Assembly: GCF_900105865.1 (NCBI RefSeq)
Contig: NZ_LT629804.1
Coordinates: 930,001-994,000, forward strand
Source: Arcanobacterium phocae
GTDB lineage: Bacteria > Actinomycetota > Actinomycetes > Actinomycetales > Actinomycetaceae
DNA length: 64,000 nucleotides
Reading direction: 5' to 3'
In this document: positions 33,198 to 45,529 of the stretch, piece by piece
How positions within the stretch are numbered: the stretch's first letter is position 1
How the letters are laid out: each line of letters opens with the position of its first letter
Translations under genes and position numbers: made by a program
Notes under the pieces: generated by a model
What the model saw: only the letters and a program-made list of their open reading frames with translations
Databases searched by the model: none
Told to the model about the DNA's origin: nothing

Positions 33198-36100
33198 TTG
33201 GCTGTGCATAGCACCCCTACGCCCACAGTTGTGAATGGCAAATTAGTTTCTGACCGTGTTTCGTTTGCAAAGATCTACGAACCACTGTCAGTCCCAGACC
33301 TACTCGGCCTCCAGACGTCCAGCTACGGCTGGCTTATTGGCTCTGACGAATGGCGTGAAAACGCTGCAGAAGGCGAGAAGTCTGGTCTTGAAGAAATTTT
33401 TGACGAAGTATCTCCAATTGAGAACACTGCTGGTACGATGGGACTTGTCCTGTCGCAGCCGCACCTCGAAGAGGAGAAAGCTTCAATTGCAGAGTGTAAA
33501 GAGAAGGATCTCACCTACTCTGCAGCTCTCTACGTAACCGCTGAATTCCAGAATTATGAAACCGGCGAAATCAAGTCGCAGACCACCTTTATTGGTGATT
33601 TTCCGTTGATGACACCGCAAGGTACCTTCATTATTAACGGTACCGAGCGTGTTGTTGTCTCCCAGTTGGTACGTTCCCCTGGCGTGTATTTTGAGCGTAC
33701 AGCGGATAAGACCTCGGATAAATATATTTACTCAACCAAAGTCATCCCATCACGCGGTGCGTGGCTTGAGTTCGAAATTGATAAGCGCGATTCCGTTGGT
33801 GTACGTGTTGATCGTAAGCGTAAGCAGTCAGCTACCGTCTTCCTCAAGGCTCTGGGTATGTCTGAAGCTGAGATTCGCGAAGAGTTCAAGGACTTCCCGA
33901 TTCTCCTGGACACCTTGGATAAAGATACGGTGAAGACTCAAGAAGAAGCTCTCCAAGATCTTTACCGCAAGTTGCGTCCGGGTGAGCCGCCGACAGCCGA
34001 AGCTGGACGTGCGTTGATCAATAACTTCTACCACAACCCAAAGCGCTACGATATGGCGAAAGTGGGCCGTTATAAGGTCAACAAGAAGCTCGGAACTGAG
34101 ATTGAATCAGATCAGCGTCAGCTTCAGCTCCAAGATGTAACTGCCACCTTGCGTTACCTTCTTGCATTGCACGCCAACGAAACATCCATTGCGACCGTTG
34201 AAGGTGGCAAGGAAGTTCCGGTTGAAACTGACGATATTGATCACTTCGGTAACCGTCGCATTCGCGCTGTCGGCGAATTGATTCAGAACCAGGTTCGTAC
34301 CGGTCTGGCACGTCTTGATCGTATGGTTCGCGAACGTATGACGACGCAAGAAGCTGAAGCGATCACGCCGTCGTCGTTGATCAATATTCGTCCGATTGTT
34401 GCTGCTATCAAGGAGTTCTTCGGAACATCTCAGCTATCGCAGTTCATGGATCAAAACAACCCATTGGCTGGTTTGACACACAAGCGTCGTCTCTCAGCTC
34501 TTGGTCCTGGTGGTCTTTCGCGTGACCGTGCCTCGATGGAAGTCCGAGACGTTCACCCATCGCACTACGGCCGTATGTGCCCAATTGAAACTCCAGAAGG
34601 TCCAAATATTGGTTTGATCGGTTCGTTAGCAACCTATGGCCGTGTTAATGCTTTCGGTTTCATCGAAACCCCGTACCGTAAGGTCGTTGATGGCAAGGTA
34701 ACCGACCAAATTGATTACCTAGACGCCGCTGATGAAGATCGCTATAACGTTGCACAGGCTTCGGCACCAATGGATGAGAACGGCCACTTCCTCGAAGAAG
34801 AAGTCCTAGTTCGACTACCAGGCGGTGAACCGGCACTTGTTCCAGCTGATGAAGTTGGCTACATGGACGTTTCCGCTCGTCAGATGGTTTCAGTTGGTAC
34901 TGCGGCTATTCCATTCTTGGAGCACGACGACGCTAACCGCGCGCTCATGGGTGCTAACATGCAACGCCAGGCGGTTCCATTGATCCGTCCAGTAGCGCCA
35001 TATGTTGGTACCGGCATCGAAGCGCGTGCCGCAGTCGACGCTGGCGAAGTGATCGTCGCTAAAGCTGCTGGTGTTGTTACTGAAGTTTCTGCAGACGTCG
35101 TTCACGTAGAAGAAGACGATGGTACTCATCGCGTATACAAACTGTTGAAGTTTGAGCGTTCCAACCCGGGCAACTGTACAAACCAAATCGTTCGCGTCTG
35201 CGAAGGGGACCGCGTCGAAAAGGGCTCGCTCATTGCTGACGGACCGGCAACTGACGGTGGCGAACTTGCTCTTGGACAAAACCTTCTCGTCGCATTTATG
35301 GCGTGGAACGGTTACAACTACGAGGACGCTATTATCGTCTCGCAGCGTTGCCAGTCTGAGGACTTATTGACCTCGATTCACATCGAAGAGCACGAAGTTG
35401 ATGCTCGCGATACCAAGCTTGGACCCGAAGAAATCACCCGCGATATTCCGAATGTCGGTGAAGATATGCTGGCTCACCTCGATGACCGTGGCATTATCCG
35501 CATCGGTGCAGAGGTTTCTGCCGGCGATATTCTCGTGGGTAAGATTACGCCAAAAGGCGAAACAGAGTTGACCTCAGAAGAGCGTCTGCTGCGTGCTATC
35601 TTCGGTGAAAAGGCCAAGGAAGTACGTGATACGTCGCTACGGGTACCACACGGTGAATCCGGTATTGTCATTGGTGTTAAGGAATTCTCTTCCGAAAACC
35701 ATGACGAACTTGCCGCTGATGTTCGCCAGACCGTTCGTGTCCATATCGCACAGCGCCGTAAGATCACTATTGGTGACAAGATGGCTGGACGTCACGGCAA
35801 CAAGGGTGTTATCTCCCGTATTCTCCCGCTGGAAGACATGCCATTCATGGCAGACGGTACCCCAGTCGATATCGTTTTGAATCCGCTCGGCGTGCCATCA
35901 CGTATGAACCTCGGCCAGGTATTCGAACTCCACCTCGGCTGGGTTGCTTCTCAAGGATGGGACGCAACTGCGGCACGCGAAGCAGGCGAGCCATGGGCAG
36001 TTCGATTGCCAGAACACGCGGTAGTTGGAAAGCGTGACGGCCGCGTTGCTACGCCGGTATTCGACGGTGTTGAATCTGGCGAACTTCGTGGACTATTGGA

Positions 36101-36662
36101 AAACACGAACCCAAACCGTGATGGTGATCGTTTGATCGGCGCATCTGGTAAGGCGCGGCTGTTTGACGGTCGTACCGGAGATCCGTTCCCAGAGCCAGTG
36201 TCTGTTGGCTACATGTACATGCTGAAGTTGCACCACTTGGTTGACGATAAGATCCACGCACGTTCAACTGGTCCATACTCGATGGTTACACAACAGCCAT
36301 TGGGTGGTAAGGCTCAGTTCGGTGGTCAGCGTTTCGGAGAAATGGAAGTTTGGGCGCTGGAAGCATACGGCGCCGCACATACTTTGCAAGAAATGCTGAC
36401 AATCAAGTCTGACGATACTGTTGGACGTGTCAAGGTTTACGAAGCAATCGTGAAGGGCGACAACGTCCCTGAGCCAGGTATCCCAGAGTCCTTCAAGGTT
36501 TTGGTACAGGAAATGCGTTCCTTGTGCTTGAACGTTGAAGCGCTCGATGCAGCCGGCAACCCGATTAATCTCCAAGATTCCGACGAAGATGCCTTCCGCG
36601 CTCCACAAAGTGCTGGCATCACCACTGGTTTGGAAGACATTCAAACCGGTTCGGAACTCTAA
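33198..36662 (+). CDS. rpoB: DNA-directed RNA polymerase subunit beta
   Basis: Catalytic beta subunit, 1154 residues. The rifampicin pocket is wild type by inspection: [21 protein letters not shown] followed by LSALGPGGL, keeping the Asp, His and Ser most often mutated in resistance. [11 protein letters not shown] and the C-terminal [20 protein letters not shown] motif are intact. The start is TTG with GGAAGGA upstream; a GTG two codons later is an alternative. Forms an operon with rpoC, 89 bases away. Confidence 0.98.
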   Translation: MAVHSTPTPTVVNGKLVSDRVSFAKIYEPLSVPDLLGLQTSSYGWLIGSDEWRENAAEGEKSGLEEIFDEVSPIENTAGTMGLVLSQPHLEEEKASIAECKEKDLTYSAALYVTAEFQNYETGEIKSQTTFIGDFPLMTPQGTFIINGTERVVVSQLVRSPGVYFERTADKTSDKYIYSTKVIPSRGAWLEFEIDKRDSVGVRVDRKRKQSATVFLKALGMSEAEIREEFKDFPILLDTLDKDTVKTQEEALQDLYRKLRPGEPPTAEAGRALINNFYHNPKRYDMAKVGRYKVNKKLGTEIESDQRQLQLQDVTATLRYLLALHANETSIATVEGGKEVPVETDDIDHFGNRRIRAVGELIQNQVRTGLARLDRMVRERMTTQEAEAITPSSLINIRPIVAAIKEFFGTSQLSQFMDQNNPLAGLTHKRRLSALGPGGLSRDRASMEVRDVHPSHYGRMCPIETPEGPNIGLIGSLATYGRVNAFGFIETPYRKVVDGKVTDQIDYLDAADEDRYNVAQASAPMDENGHFLEEEVLVRLPGGEPALVPADEVGYMDVSARQMVSVGTAAIPFLEHDDANRALMGANMQRQAVPLIRPVAPYVGTGIEARAAVDAGEVIVAKAAGVVTEVSADVVHVEEDDGTHRVYKLLKFERSNPGNCTNQIVRVCEGDRVEKGSLIADGPATDGGELALGQNLLVAFMAWNGYNYEDAIIVSQRCQSEDLLTSIHIEEHEVDARDTKLGPEEITRDIPNVGEDMLAHLDDRGIIRIGAEVSAGDILVGKITPKGETELTSEERLLRAIFGEKAKEVRDTSLRVPHGESGIVIGVKEFSSENHDELAADVRQTVRVHIAQRRKITIGDKMAGRHGNKGVISRILPLEDMPFMADGTPVDIVLNPLGVPSRMNLGQVFELHLGWVASQGWDATAAREAGEPWAVRLPEHAVVGKRDGRVATPVFDGVESGELRGLLENTNPNRDGDRLIGASGKARLFDGRTGDPFPEPVSVGYMYMLKLHHLVDDKIHARSTGPYSMVTQQPLGGKAQFGGQRFGEMEVWALEAYGAAHTLQEMLTIKSDDTVGRVKVYEAIVKGDNVPEPGIPESFKVLVQEMRSLCLNVEALDAAGNPINLQDSDEDAFRAPQSAGITTGLEDIQTGSEL

Positions 36663-36669
36663 AACGTCA

Positions 36670-36707
36670 GCGAGGTGAGTAGCTTTCGCGCCTGCTACTC
36701 ACCTCGC
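36670..36707 (+). promoter_or_regulatory. Perfect hairpin in the rpoB-rpoC gap
   Basis: 14-bp stem (36670-36683 with 36694-36707), 10-base loop, no T-tract. It fills almost half of the 89-base gap. It resembles an RNase processing or pausing hairpin more than a terminator, because rpoC needs read-through. Confidence 0.6.
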
Positions 36708-36751
36708 CAAATGCCCTAAAATCGGCGTACTTACTTGAGGAAGTAGGAATC

Positions 36752-39700
36752 TTGCTCGACGTCAATCTTTTTGATCAGCTCCACATTTCGCTGGCCACGT
36801 CAGACGATGTGCGCAAGTGGAGCCATGGTACTGTCACTAAGCCAGAAACCATTAATTACCGTACGTTAAAGCCGGAAAAGGATGGTCTGTTCGGTGAACA
36901 GATCTTCGGTCCAACCCGTGACTGGGAATGCGCCTGTGGTAAATACAAGCGCCCACGTTACAAGGGCATCGTTTGTGAACGATGCGGTGTTGAAGTTACT
37001 CGTTCGAAGGTCCGCCGCGAGCGAATGGGACATATTGAGCTTGCCGCACCAGTGACGCACATCTGGTACTTCAAGGGTGTTCCATCACGTCTTGGTTATT
37101 TGCTGGATATCGCTCCAAAGGATCTCGAAAAAGTCATCTACTTTGCGGCCTATATGGTCACCGATGTCGATGCTGAGCGTCGTCATAATGACCTGCCAGC
37201 TCTGACTGCTGAATACGAGCTGGAGCGTTCCAATCTTGAAAAGGAACGTGATGCTGCAGTTGAGAAGCGTCTCAAGGCTGAAGAAGATGCACTTGCGGAA
37301 GCGGAGAAGAACGGCGAGGACGCAGCCGCACGCGCAAAGATTAAGCGTAACGCAGAAAGTGATGCTCGGCGTGTCCGTCGTGAGTACGACGACGATATTA
37401 CCCGCCTTGAGGCTGTTTGGGATAAGTTTACCAAGCTCAAGGTCGGTGACCTTGAAGGCGATGAAGACGCATACCGCGAAATGGTTTTGCGTTGGGGGGA
37501 CTACTTCCAGGCGTTCCGTGGGGCTGAAGCAATTCAGCGTCGCTTGCGCGATTTTGATTTGGAAGCTGAGCATGAAGCTCTGGTCGAACAGATCGAAACT
37601 GGCACTGCACAGCGTAAGACCCGTGCGCTCAAGCGCATCAAGGTTGTCAACGCATTCTTGCATTCTGGTACGAAGCCAGAAGCTATGGTGCTCGACGCTC
37701 TTCCGGTTATCCCACCGGATCTGCGCCCAATGGTACAACTTGATGGTGGCCGTTTTGCAACCTCAGATTTGAACGATCTCTACCGTCGTGTGATCAATCG
37801 TAACAACCGCTTGCAGCGCATGATTGATCTCAATGCTCCAGAGATTATGGTCAATAACGAAAAGCGCATGCTTCAGGAAGCTGTTGATGCGTTGTTCGAT
37901 AATGGTCGTCGTGGTCGCCCAGTTCAGGGCGCTGGCAACCGTCCATTGAAGTCAATTTCGGACATGCTCAAGGGTAAGCAGGGACGTTTCCGTCAGAACT
38001 TGCTTGGTAAGCGTGTTGACTACTCTGGCCGCTCCGTTATCGTCGTCGGACCAACCCTCAAGCTTCACCAATGTGGTTTGCCCAAGACGATGGCATTGGA
38101 ACTCTTCAAGCCGTTCGTGCAAAAGCGTCTCGTTGATCTTGAATTGGCAAAGAATATCAAGGCAGCAAAGCGACTGATCGAGCGTCAGCGCGACGAAGTT
38201 TTCGACGTTCTCGAAGAAGTTATTCGTGAGCATCCGGTACTTCTTAACCGCGCACCAACTCTGCACCGGTTAGGTATCCAGGCATTCGAGCCACAACTGA
38301 TCGAAGGAAAAGCTATTCGCTTGCACCCACTCGTGTGTTCTGCGTTCAACGCTGACTTCGACGGCGATCAGATGGCAGTACACTTGCCACTATCTGTGGA
38401 AGCTCAGGCCGAAGCTCGTATCTTGATGCTTTCTGCTAATAACATCCTCAAGCCGTCCGACGGTCGCCCAGTGACCGTTCCGGCACAGGACATGATTATT
38501 GGCCTTTATCACTTGACTGTGGTCCGGGACGGCGGTGACGGCGAAGATCGTTACTTCTCCTCGGTAGCTGAAGCACAGATGGCGTTTGATCTGGGACAGT
38601 TGGATCTGAACTCCAAGATTCATTTGCGGTTCCCGGCAAACGACATCGTTCCACCTCGGGATTGGGAAGCTCCGGCCAGCTATGAAGAGGGCGATCCGAT
38701 CATCCTTGAAACCACCCTTGGTCGTGCTATCTTCAATGAAGCTCTGCCAACAACCTTCCCGTTCATCAATAAAGTTGTGGGCAAGAAGGTTTTGGGTGCG
38801 ATCATTAACGAGCTGGCTGAGCGTTACCCGAAGGTCGACGTCGGTGCTTCACTTGATGCGTTGAAGTCAACTGGTTTCTACTGGGGTGGACGTTCTGGTG
38901 TCACCATTGCGGTTTCCGACGTTATTCCACCGCAAACCAAGAAGGATATTTTGGCTGCTGCAGAAAAGCGGGCAGCTAAGATCGAAATGGATTTCCAAGA
39001 AGGTAACATTCGTGACGAAGACCGCCGTAAGGACCTCGTTGCGCTGTGGACCGAAGTAACCGACCAGGTTGCTGAGGAAATGCGTAAGAACTTCGATGAA
39101 TGGAACAACGTGAACATCATGGTTACCTCGGGTGCTCGTGGTAACTGGATGCAGATTCGCCAGGTTGCTGGTATGCGTGGTCTTGTGGCAGATCCAAAGG
39201 GCGAAATTATTCCTCGCCCAATCACGTCTAACTACCGTGAAGGTCTATCCGCCCTTGAGTACTTCACCGCAACACACGGTGCTCGTAAGGGTCTAGCAGA
39301 TACCGCGTTGCGTACTGCTGAGTCGGGATACCTGACTCGTCGTCTGGTTGACGTGGCACAGGACGTTATCGTGCGCGAACATGACTGTGGTACTTCACGC
39401 GGCTTGACGAAGTTCATCGTCGCAGTTGATAAAGAGGGCAATGAATTACGCGAAGTCGTAGTTAATGGCGTGCCAACAACTGTGTCTGAGAAGGAAGTGT
39501 CTCAAGAGCAGTGGGAATCCGGTAAGATTCTTCCAAACGAAGAAATCGATACTTCGGTTTACGCTCGTACCTTGGCTAAGGACGTTCTTGATGAAGCAGG
39601 AAACGTTCTTGTTGTAGCTGGAACAGACATGGGCGACGTCGCACTGGAGACACTCCTTAACGCCGGTATCAAGCAGATTTCGGTCCGCTCGGTGCTTACC

Positions 39701-40729
39701 TGTAACTCTCGCGTCGGCACGTGTGCAATGTGCTACGGCCGTTCGCTTGCAACCGGCAAGTTGGTAGACATTGGCGAAGCTGTTGGTATCGTTTCGGCTC
39801 AGTCGATTGGCGAACCTGGTACCCAGCTGACAATGCGTACTTTCCACACCGGTGGTGCTGCTTCGGCAGAAGACATTACACAGGGTCTGCCACGTGTCCA
39901 GGAATTGTTTGAAGCACGTACACCAAAGGGTGAAGCTCCGCTAGCAGAAGCTGCTGGAAAGCTGGAAATCGAGGACCTTGAGCGCTCTCGCCGGTTGATC
40001 ATCAAGCGTGACGATGGCGATGAAGACTTGGTTTACCTCGTTGGCAAGCGCGCAAAGCTACTTGTTCCTGAAGGGACACATGTAACTGTTGGTCAGCAGC
40101 TTGTTGAAGGCTTGATTGATCCAAAGAAGGTTTTGCGAATCTCGGGACGTCGTACCACTCAGTTGCATCTTGTTTCTGAGGTTCAGCACGTTTACCGTTC
40201 CCAGGGTGTTGAGATCCACGATAAGCATATCGAAGTGATTGTACGCCAGATGTTGCGTCGTGTTACAGTTCTTGACTCTGGTGATACTCGTTTGCTCCCA
40301 GGTGAGCTTGTTGACGTCGCTGTATTTGAGAACGCTAACCGAGCAGTTTTGGCTGAAGGCGGTCGCCCAGCATCTGGTCGTCCAGAACTGATGGGTATTA
40401 CAAAGGCTTCGTTGGCTACCGACTCGTGGCTATCTGCTGCTTCTTTCCAGGAGACGACGAAGGTTTTGACTGAGGCTGCCCTCAATTCGAAGTCTGATCC
40501 ACTCGCTGGTCTGAAGGAAAACGTCATCCTCGGTAAGCTCATTCCAGCGGGTACTGGCTTGGAGACGCTACGTAAGTTGCGTGTTGAGCCGACCGATGAG
40601 GCTCGCGCCGAATATGAGCAGCTCAATTCTTTCATGGGAGCCGGAATGGAATCATTTGATGATTTCTACAGTTATGGTTCTTTTGATGATTACGATGCAT
40701 CTGGTTACGGATACGGTTCTAATTTCTGA
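36752..40729 (+). CDS. rpoC: DNA-directed RNA polymerase subunit beta'
   Basis: Catalytic beta' subunit, 1325 residues. The first zinc site is CACGKYKR ... CERCGVEV; the active-site Mg loop is [14 protein letters not shown]; the second zinc site [13 protein letters not shown] is followed by the trigger-region [21 protein letters not shown], given here in two parts ([21 protein letters not shown]). A charged coiled coil of about 100 residues near 140-240 (rich in [16 protein letters not shown] sequence) is the insertion typical of actinobacteria. Start TTG with AGGAAGTAGGA upstream. Confidence 0.98.
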   Translation: MLDVNLFDQLHISLATSDDVRKWSHGTVTKPETINYRTLKPEKDGLFGEQIFGPTRDWECACGKYKRPRYKGIVCERCGVEVTRSKVRRERMGHIELAAPVTHIWYFKGVPSRLGYLLDIAPKDLEKVIYFAAYMVTDVDAERRHNDLPALTAEYELERSNLEKERDAAVEKRLKAEEDALAEAEKNGEDAAARAKIKRNAESDARRVRREYDDDITRLEAVWDKFTKLKVGDLEGDEDAYREMVLRWGDYFQAFRGAEAIQRRLRDFDLEAEHEALVEQIETGTAQRKTRALKRIKVVNAFLHSGTKPEAMVLDALPVIPPDLRPMVQLDGGRFATSDLNDLYRRVINRNNRLQRMIDLNAPEIMVNNEKRMLQEAVDALFDNGRRGRPVQGAGNRPLKSISDMLKGKQGRFRQNLLGKRVDYSGRSVIVVGPTLKLHQCGLPKTMALELFKPFVQKRLVDLELAKNIKAAKRLIERQRDEVFDVLEEVIREHPVLLNRAPTLHRLGIQAFEPQLIEGKAIRLHPLVCSAFNADFDGDQMAVHLPLSVEAQAEARILMLSANNILKPSDGRPVTVPAQDMIIGLYHLTVVRDGGDGEDRYFSSVAEAQMAFDLGQLDLNSKIHLRFPANDIVPPRDWEAPASYEEGDPIILETTLGRAIFNEALPTTFPFINKVVGKKVLGAIINELAERYPKVDVGASLDALKSTGFYWGGRSGVTIAVSDVIPPQTKKDILAAAEKRAAKIEMDFQEGNIRDEDRRKDLVALWTEVTDQVAEEMRKNFDEWNNVNIMVTSGARGNWMQIRQVAGMRGLVADPKGEIIPRPITSNYREGLSALEYFTATHGARKGLADTALRTAESGYLTRRLVDVAQDVIVREHDCGTSRGLTKFIVAVDKEGNELREVVVNGVPTTVSEKEVSQEQWESGKILPNEEIDTSVYARTLAKDVLDEAGNVLVVAGTDMGDVALETLLNAGIKQISVRSVLTCNSRVGTCAMCYGRSLATGKLVDIGEAVGIVSAQSIGEPGTQLTMRTFHTGGAASAEDITQGLPRVQELFEARTPKGEAPLAEAAGKLEIEDLERSRRLIIKRDDGDEDLVYLVGKRAKLLVPEGTHVTVGQQLVEGLIDPKKVLRISGRRTTQLHLVSEVQHVYRSQGVEIHDKHIEVIVRQMLRRVTVLDSGDTRLLPGELVDVAVFENANRAVLAEGGRPASGRPELMGITKASLATDSWLSAASFQETTKVLTEAALNSKSDPLAGLKENVILGKLIPAGTGLETLRKLRVEPTDEARAEYEQLNSFMGAGMESFDDFYSYGSFDDYDASGYGYGSNF

Positions 40730-40754
40730 TCTATCCCATAATGATGCGATAATA

Positions 40755-40792
40755 GGGAAGCGGTGGTAATTCACTACCGCTTCCCTTTTATT
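40755..40792 (+). terminator. Terminator of the rpoBC operon
   Basis: 13-bp stem with one G-T pair (40755-40767 with 40773-40785), loop AATTC, followed by TTTTATT. Confidence 0.93.
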
Positions 40793-40810
40793 AATCAGAG
40801 GAATTTTGGC

Positions 40811-42169
40811 ATGGTAGAACCTACTGGTGCACTGCACGTTGTTCCGGTTAATGAATTATTTTTTTCAACCACAGATGACAAGGGTGTAATTGACTTGTCA
40901 AATAGTGTGTTTACGAGAATGTCGCGGTATTCTCGAGAGCAGCTTAATGGTGCTCCGCATAATATTATTCGGCATCCGGATATGCCCGGTGCAGCGTTTA
41001 AGGTCATGTGGGATACGCTGCAGGCAGGGGAACCATTCGCGGCCTATGTTCGGAATATGGCTGCCGACGGATCGGAATATCGGGTATTCGCTACGATCAC
41101 GCCACTTCCTTCTGGAGGATATCTCTCAGTTCGGTCTAAGCCATGCGATGAGCAATTATATTCGACTGCTAGTGATATTTATGCTGTCGTGCGTAAAGCA
41201 GAGCGCGAAGCGTTAGCTACAGGGAAGAACCGACGTGTTGCTGCTGAGCTGGGCGTAGGAGTACTTGTGGCAACGTTGGCAGGAGCTGGAATTAGCGCTT
41301 ATGAGGATTTCCAAAATGCCGCACTGGTGTCAGAAGTTTCGTTACGCGAGGCGCAAACTGGAGGGTTTCCTTCTCGACAAGGGGATGACGTTCTCGTTCC
41401 AGTGTTAGAACAGGCGTGTAGTGTCTACGAGCAGTTCAGTGAGTGGATGACGAAGCAGGTTGTTCTGTCCGAGATGGCGGAGAATATTGCTAAAACTGTG
41501 ACGCGTGTGGCTGAAGATATGGCCTTCATGGCTGAAGTGGGACAAAAGTTTACCTTCTATGGCGCAGATCGGCCAGAGCTTGCCTCGTTGACTATGCCGT
41601 TGACGGTATGGGTCCAGATGCAGGGCATCGTTAAGGGCTACATGGATTCTCTGTCTGAAAAATTGGGTGAGTTAACGAAAAATGTTTCACGAACCCAATT
41701 CCGTATTGCTTTGAGCCGTTTACATATTTTTATGTACGGTCAGTTTGTCGCGGAAATACTAGATTCTGACGTTGCAAACCATGATGAGCAGTTCCGTGCG
41801 CTTGTTATGTTAGGCGATGTGCTTAAAGAGGACATTGTAACCTTGCGTGAACAAACGCGCCGGACGACCGCGTATATGCATGCTGCCCGTGACTACGTGC
41901 GGCAAGTAGCGGAAGCAGTGGCAATTCCACGGCAGCTACTCAGCTTGTGGGAAACGACGGCATCGATGACGGTGACTGATAGCTTTGGATCTGAGCTTGC
42001 TGCTACGGTTGCAGGAGCTAAAGCACGTACCAGTAGCTCATTGCGTAAGCTAGAGCAGTTCGGTGATAGTCTTGAAAAGACAGATGAGTTGAACACAGAT
42101 TATTCTCAAATGGAGTCATTGTTAGGTGATATGTGTGATATTGTTAACTCACATGTAGGAAATGCGTAA
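40811..42169 (+). CDS. Aer-like PAS domain protein, no output domain recognised
   Basis: 452 residues. The PAS domain (about 15-112) closely follows the FAD-binding type of aerotaxis receptors: HNIIRHPDMP (50-59), MWDTLQAGEPF, YVRNMAADGSEY and a final SVRSKP. A short hydrophobic stretch (about 145-163) follows, too polar-flanked to be a sure membrane helix, then 290 mostly helical residues with no HAMP, methyl-accepting signalling hairpin, kinase or GGDEF motif. ATG 40811 has AGAGGA 8 bases upstream; the longer frame runs into the rpoC terminator. It stands alone between rpoC and rpsL. Redox or oxygen sensing is an inference. Confidence 0.8.
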   Translation: MVEPTGALHVVPVNELFFSTTDDKGVIDLSNSVFTRMSRYSREQLNGAPHNIIRHPDMPGAAFKVMWDTLQAGEPFAAYVRNMAADGSEYRVFATITPLPSGGYLSVRSKPCDEQLYSTASDIYAVVRKAEREALATGKNRRVAAELGVGVLVATLAGAGISAYEDFQNAALVSEVSLREAQTGGFPSRQGDDVLVPVLEQACSVYEQFSEWMTKQVVLSEMAENIAKTVTRVAEDMAFMAEVGQKFTFYGADRPELASLTMPLTVWVQMQGIVKGYMDSLSEKLGELTKNVSRTQFRIALSRLHIFMYGQFVAEILDSDVANHDEQFRALVMLGDVLKEDIVTLREQTRRTTAYMHAARDYVRQVAEAVAIPRQLLSLWETTASMTVTDSFGSELAATVAGAKARTSSSLRKLEQFGDSLEKTDELNTDYSQMESLLGDMCDIVNSHVGNA

Positions 42170-42228
42170 GTAATTTCGATTCTAACGCGCTGTGTGCCTA
42201 TTGCCACTAAGAAATTTCGCTCCAGTCT

Positions 42229-42258
42229 TTGACTGTTACAGTGCGGATTAGTTAGTCT
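42229..42258 (+). promoter_or_regulatory. Promoter of the str operon
   Basis: TTGACT (42229-42234), 18-base spacer, TAGTCT (42253-42258). Same -10 hexamer as the rplJL promoter. Predicts a leader of about 197 bases before rpsL. Confidence 0.7.
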
Positions 42259-42275
42259 TAAGAGCGGTGCCCGTT

Positions 42276-42395
42276 CCATGCGTATGACGTTGCCAGTTCG
42301 GAAGACCGTTTGCTTTTACGTAAAAGCCCGTCTCCACACGGTCGGTATTTTGAATGTGCATACGTATGGACGTTAGGAAAGAACGGTGTCTTTCC
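42276..42395 (+). promoter_or_regulatory. Nested structured leader of rpsL
   Basis: An outer 11-bp stem CCATGCGTATG/CATACGTATGG (42276-42286, 42359-42369; one G-T) encloses GACCGT/ACGGTC (42304-42309, 42338-42343), which encloses GCTTTT/AAAAGC (42312-42317, 42322-42327). A separate hairpin GGAAAGA/TCTTTCC (42376-42382, 42389-42395) follows. No T-tract is present. The layout suggests a cis-acting RNA controlling the str operon. Confidence 0.55.
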
Positions 42396-42461
42396 GACCG
42401 CAGGTTCGAAAAAGGCGAGCAGGCGGGCAGTTCGACTATTGACATATCAACAGGAGAAATA

Positions 42462-42836
42462 GTGCCAACTATTCAGCAGCTGGTCCGTAAGGGCCGCTCC
42501 AGCAAGGCGAGTTCATCCAACACGCCGGCGCTGAAGGCTAGCCCGCAGCGTCGTGGCGTGTGCACCCGTGTGTACACCACAACCCCAAAGAAGCCTAACT
42601 CGGCTCTTCGTAAGGTTGCTCGTGTCCGTCTATCATCCGGTATCGAAGTTACCGCTTACATTCCGGGCGAAGGTCACAACCTCCAGGAGCATTCAATCGT
42701 GCTCGTTCGCGGTGGTCGTGTAAAGGACCTTCCAGGTGTGCGTTACCACATCGTTCGCGGTGCGCTTGATACCCAGGGTGTCAAGTCCCGTAACCAGGGT
42801 CGTTCCAAGTACGGTGCGAAGAAGGAGAAGAAGTAA
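42462..42836 (+). CDS. rpsL: 30S ribosomal protein S12
   Basis: Decoding-centre protein, 124 residues. Both classic streptomycin-resistance sites keep the sensitive-type Lys: [11 protein letters not shown] and [11 protein letters not shown]. The start is GTG 42462 with CAGGAG; a longer frame runs through the structured leader and is not coding. The stop overlaps the rpsG start (TAATG). Confidence 0.97.
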   Translation: MPTIQQLVRKGRSSKASSSNTPALKASPQRRGVCTRVYTTTPKKPNSALRKVARVRLSSGIEVTAYIPGEGHNLQEHSIVLVRGGRVKDLPGVRYHIVRGALDTQGVKSRNQGRSKYGAKKEKK

Positions 42837-43306
42837 TGCCACGTAAGGGTCCAGCGCGCAAGCGCCCACTCATTGCTGATCCGGTTCACGGCTCAACCGT
42901 CGTTACCCAGCTCATCAACCGCGTCCTTCTCGACGGCAAAAAGTCCACTGCAGAGCGTATCGTTTATGGCGCACTCGAAGCAGTTGGAGAAAAGACAGGT
43001 CAAGAGCCACTCGCTGTTCTTAAGCGCGCTCTAGACAATATTCGTCCCCAGCTTGAAGTGCGTTCCCGCCGCGTCGGTGGCGCAACATATCAGGTGCCGG
43101 TTGAGGTTAAGCCAGGCCGCGCTAATACTCTTGCACTTCGCTGGCTCGTTGATTTCTCTCGTGGACGCCGTGAGCACACCATGCTCGAGCGTTTGCAGAA
43201 CGAAATTATGGACGCCGCGAATGGCCTCGGTGCTGCTGTAAAGCGTCGCGAGGACATGCACAAGATGGCCGAAGCGAACCGCGCATTTGCGCATTACCGC
43301 TGGTAA
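42836..43306 (+). CDS. rpsG: 30S ribosomal protein S7
   Basis: Primary 16S-rRNA-binding protein of the 30S head, 156 residues with the usual opening [12 protein letters not shown] and closing AFAHYRW. Start overlaps the rpsL stop, with GAAGGAG upstream inside rpsL. In E. coli S7 represses its operon by binding the rpsL-rpsG gap, which does not exist here, so control must differ. Confidence 0.97.
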   Translation: MPRKGPARKRPLIADPVHGSTVVTQLINRVLLDGKKSTAERIVYGALEAVGEKTGQEPLAVLKRALDNIRPQLEVRSRRVGGATYQVPVEVKPGRANTLALRWLVDFSRGRREHTMLERLQNEIMDAANGLGAAVKRREDMHKMAEANRAFAHYRW

Positions 43307-43349
43307 AACGACGTCGGGCATTTGCTCGGCATGATCAGGAAAGAGATCC

Positions 43350-45470
43350 ATGGCACACGAAGTGCTTACCGACCTTAAAAAGGTCCGTAACATCGGAATT
43401 ATGGCGCACATTGACGCGGGTAAAACCACTGTCACTGAGCGTATCCTCTTCTACACCGGTATTAACTACAAGCTCGGTGAAACACATGATGGCGCATCCA
43501 CAACTGACTGGATGGAGCAGGAAAAAGAGCGCGGTATTACAATTACCTCCGCTGCTGTTACCTCCTTCTGGAAGGGCCATCAGATCAACATCATTGACAC
43601 CCCTGGACACGTTGACTTCACCGTTGAGGTGGAGCGTTCACTCCGTGTTCTCGACGGTGCAGTCGCTGTCTTCGACGGTAAAGAAGGTGTTGAGCCACAG
43701 TCTGAAACCGTTTGGCGTCAGGCTGACAAGTACAACGTTCCACGTATCTGCTTCATCAACAAGATGGATAAGATGGGTGCGGATTTCTACTTCTCCGTCC
43801 AGACTCTAAAGGATCGTCTCCACGCCACCCCGATTATCATGGAACTGCCGATTGGTGCAGAGTCTGATATCGCGGGTGTTGTCGATCTTCTTAACATGAA
43901 AGCATTGCGCTTCCCAGAGAAGGACGATAAGGGCAACGCTACTATGGGTAGCCTTGTTGTGGAAGAAGAGATTCCGGCAGACCTCCTCGAGAAAGCTGAA
44001 GAATATCGTTCTGCGCTTGTCGAGCAGGTTGCCGAGAACGACGAAGATCTTCTTGACAAGTACCTCGGCGGCGAAGAACCAACCATTGACGAGCTCAAGG
44101 TCGTCATTCGTCGCATGACGATTGCTGGCGAAGGTTTCCCAGTTTACTGCGGTTCGGCATACAAGAATATTGGCATCCAGCCAGTTCTTGACGCTGTTGT
44201 TGACTTCCTTCCATCTCCACTTGACGTGGGCGAGGTTAAGGGTGTTGACCCACGTGACGAAGAAGTTGAACTTGTTCGTCAGCCAGATGAGAAGGAACCA
44301 TTCGCCGCTCTTGCATTCAAGATTGCAGTTCACCCATTCTTCGGTCGTCTCACCTATGTCCGCGTCTACTCTGGAAAGATGGATGCCGGTTCGCAGGTTC
44401 TGAATGCAACCAAGGGTAAGAAGGAGCGTATTGGAAAGATTTTCCAGATGCACTCCAATAAGGAAAACCCGGTAGATACTGCTCACGCAGGCCACATCTA
44501 CGCAGTAATCGGTCTTAAAGACACCACCACTGGTGATTCCTTGACAGATCTCAACCACCCAATTTCGCTTGAATCGATGACGTTCCCGGAGCCAGTGATC
44601 CACGTCGCCGTCGAGCCAAAGTCGAAAGCGGATCAGGAAAAGCTTGGTATCGCTATCCAGAAGCTTGCAGAAGAGGACCCAACCTTTACTGTTCGCTTGG
44701 ATGAAGAGTCCGGCCAGACCGTTATCGGTGGTATGGGAGAACTTCACCTTGACATCATTATCGATCGTATGCGTCGTGAGTTCAAGGTTGAGGCTAATGT
44801 TGGTGCACCAATGGTTGCTTATCGTGAGACGATTCGTGCTACGGCAAAGTCCATTGATTATACCCACAAGAAGCAGACCGGTGGTTCCGGTCAGTTCGCT
44901 AAGGTTATTGTTACCTTCGAGCCTCTTGAGGAAAACGAAGAGGGCAAGACTTACGAGTTTGTTGACGCTGTGACCGGTGGCCGCGTGCCACGCGAGTACA
45001 TTCCGTCCGTTGATGCTGGTATTCAGGCTGCTATGGAAAACGGTGTTCTCGCCGGCTTCCCAATGGTGAACGTGAAGGCCACACTTGAAGACGGTGCGTA
45101 CCACGACGTCGACTCCTCCGAAATGGCGTTCAAGATCGCTGGTCAGATGGTGTTCCGCGAAGGCGCTAAGCGCGCTAAGCCAGTCATCCTCGAACCAGTG
45201 ATGGACGTGGAGGTTCGTACTCCAGAAGAGTACATGGGAGATGTCATCGGCGATCTCAACTCTCGCCGTGGTCTGATCTCCTCGATGGAGGACGCGACTG
45301 GTGTCAAGATCGTTCGCGCTCTCGTCCCGCTTTCCGAAATGTTCGGATACATTGGTGACTTGCGTTCAAAGACGCAGGGTCGCGCGGTGTACTCCATGCA
45401 GTTCGCGAAGTACCAGGAAGTCCCGAAGGCTGTTGCCGACGAGATCATCCAGAAGACCCGTGGCGAGTGA
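43350..45470 (+). CDS. fusA: Elongation factor G
   Basis: Translocation GTPase of 706 residues. G1 loop AHIDAGKT (19-26), switch region [14 protein letters not shown] and NKMDK are all present, as are domain [11 protein letters not shown] and the C-terminal [22 protein letters not shown] lies before the ATG. Follows rpsG by 43 bases. Confidence 0.98.
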   Translation: MAHEVLTDLKKVRNIGIMAHIDAGKTTVTERILFYTGINYKLGETHDGASTTDWMEQEKERGITITSAAVTSFWKGHQINIIDTPGHVDFTVEVERSLRVLDGAVAVFDGKEGVEPQSETVWRQADKYNVPRICFINKMDKMGADFYFSVQTLKDRLHATPIIMELPIGAESDIAGVVDLLNMKALRFPEKDDKGNATMGSLVVEEEIPADLLEKAEEYRSALVEQVAENDEDLLDKYLGGEEPTIDELKVVIRRMTIAGEGFPVYCGSAYKNIGIQPVLDAVVDFLPSPLDVGEVKGVDPRDEEVELVRQPDEKEPFAALAFKIAVHPFFGRLTYVRVYSGKMDAGSQVLNATKGKKERIGKIFQMHSNKENPVDTAHAGHIYAVIGLKDTTTGDSLTDLNHPISLESMTFPEPVIHVAVEPKSKADQEKLGIAIQKLAEEDPTFTVRLDEESGQTVIGGMGELHLDIIIDRMRREFKVEANVGAPMVAYRETIRATAKSIDYTHKKQTGGSGQFAKVIVTFEPLEENEEGKTYEFVDAVTGGRVPREYIPSVDAGIQAAMENGVLAGFPMVNVKATLEDGAYHDVDSSEMAFKIAGQMVFREGAKRAKPVILEPVMDVEVRTPEEYMGDVIGDLNSRRGLISSMEDATGVKIVRALVPLSEMFGYIGDLRSKTQGRAVYSMQFAKYQEVPKAVADEIIQKTRGE

Positions 45471-45529
45471 GCCAGCAGGTCTGATTTTCAATTAATCCAA
45501 TCGACCAGTAGGATCTCTTTAGTCACGGT

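Noticed and set aside
43806..45104. 432-codon open frame antisense to fusA
   Set aside because: It mirrors the biased codon use of fusA on the other strand, has no ribosome site and no recognisable protein pattern.
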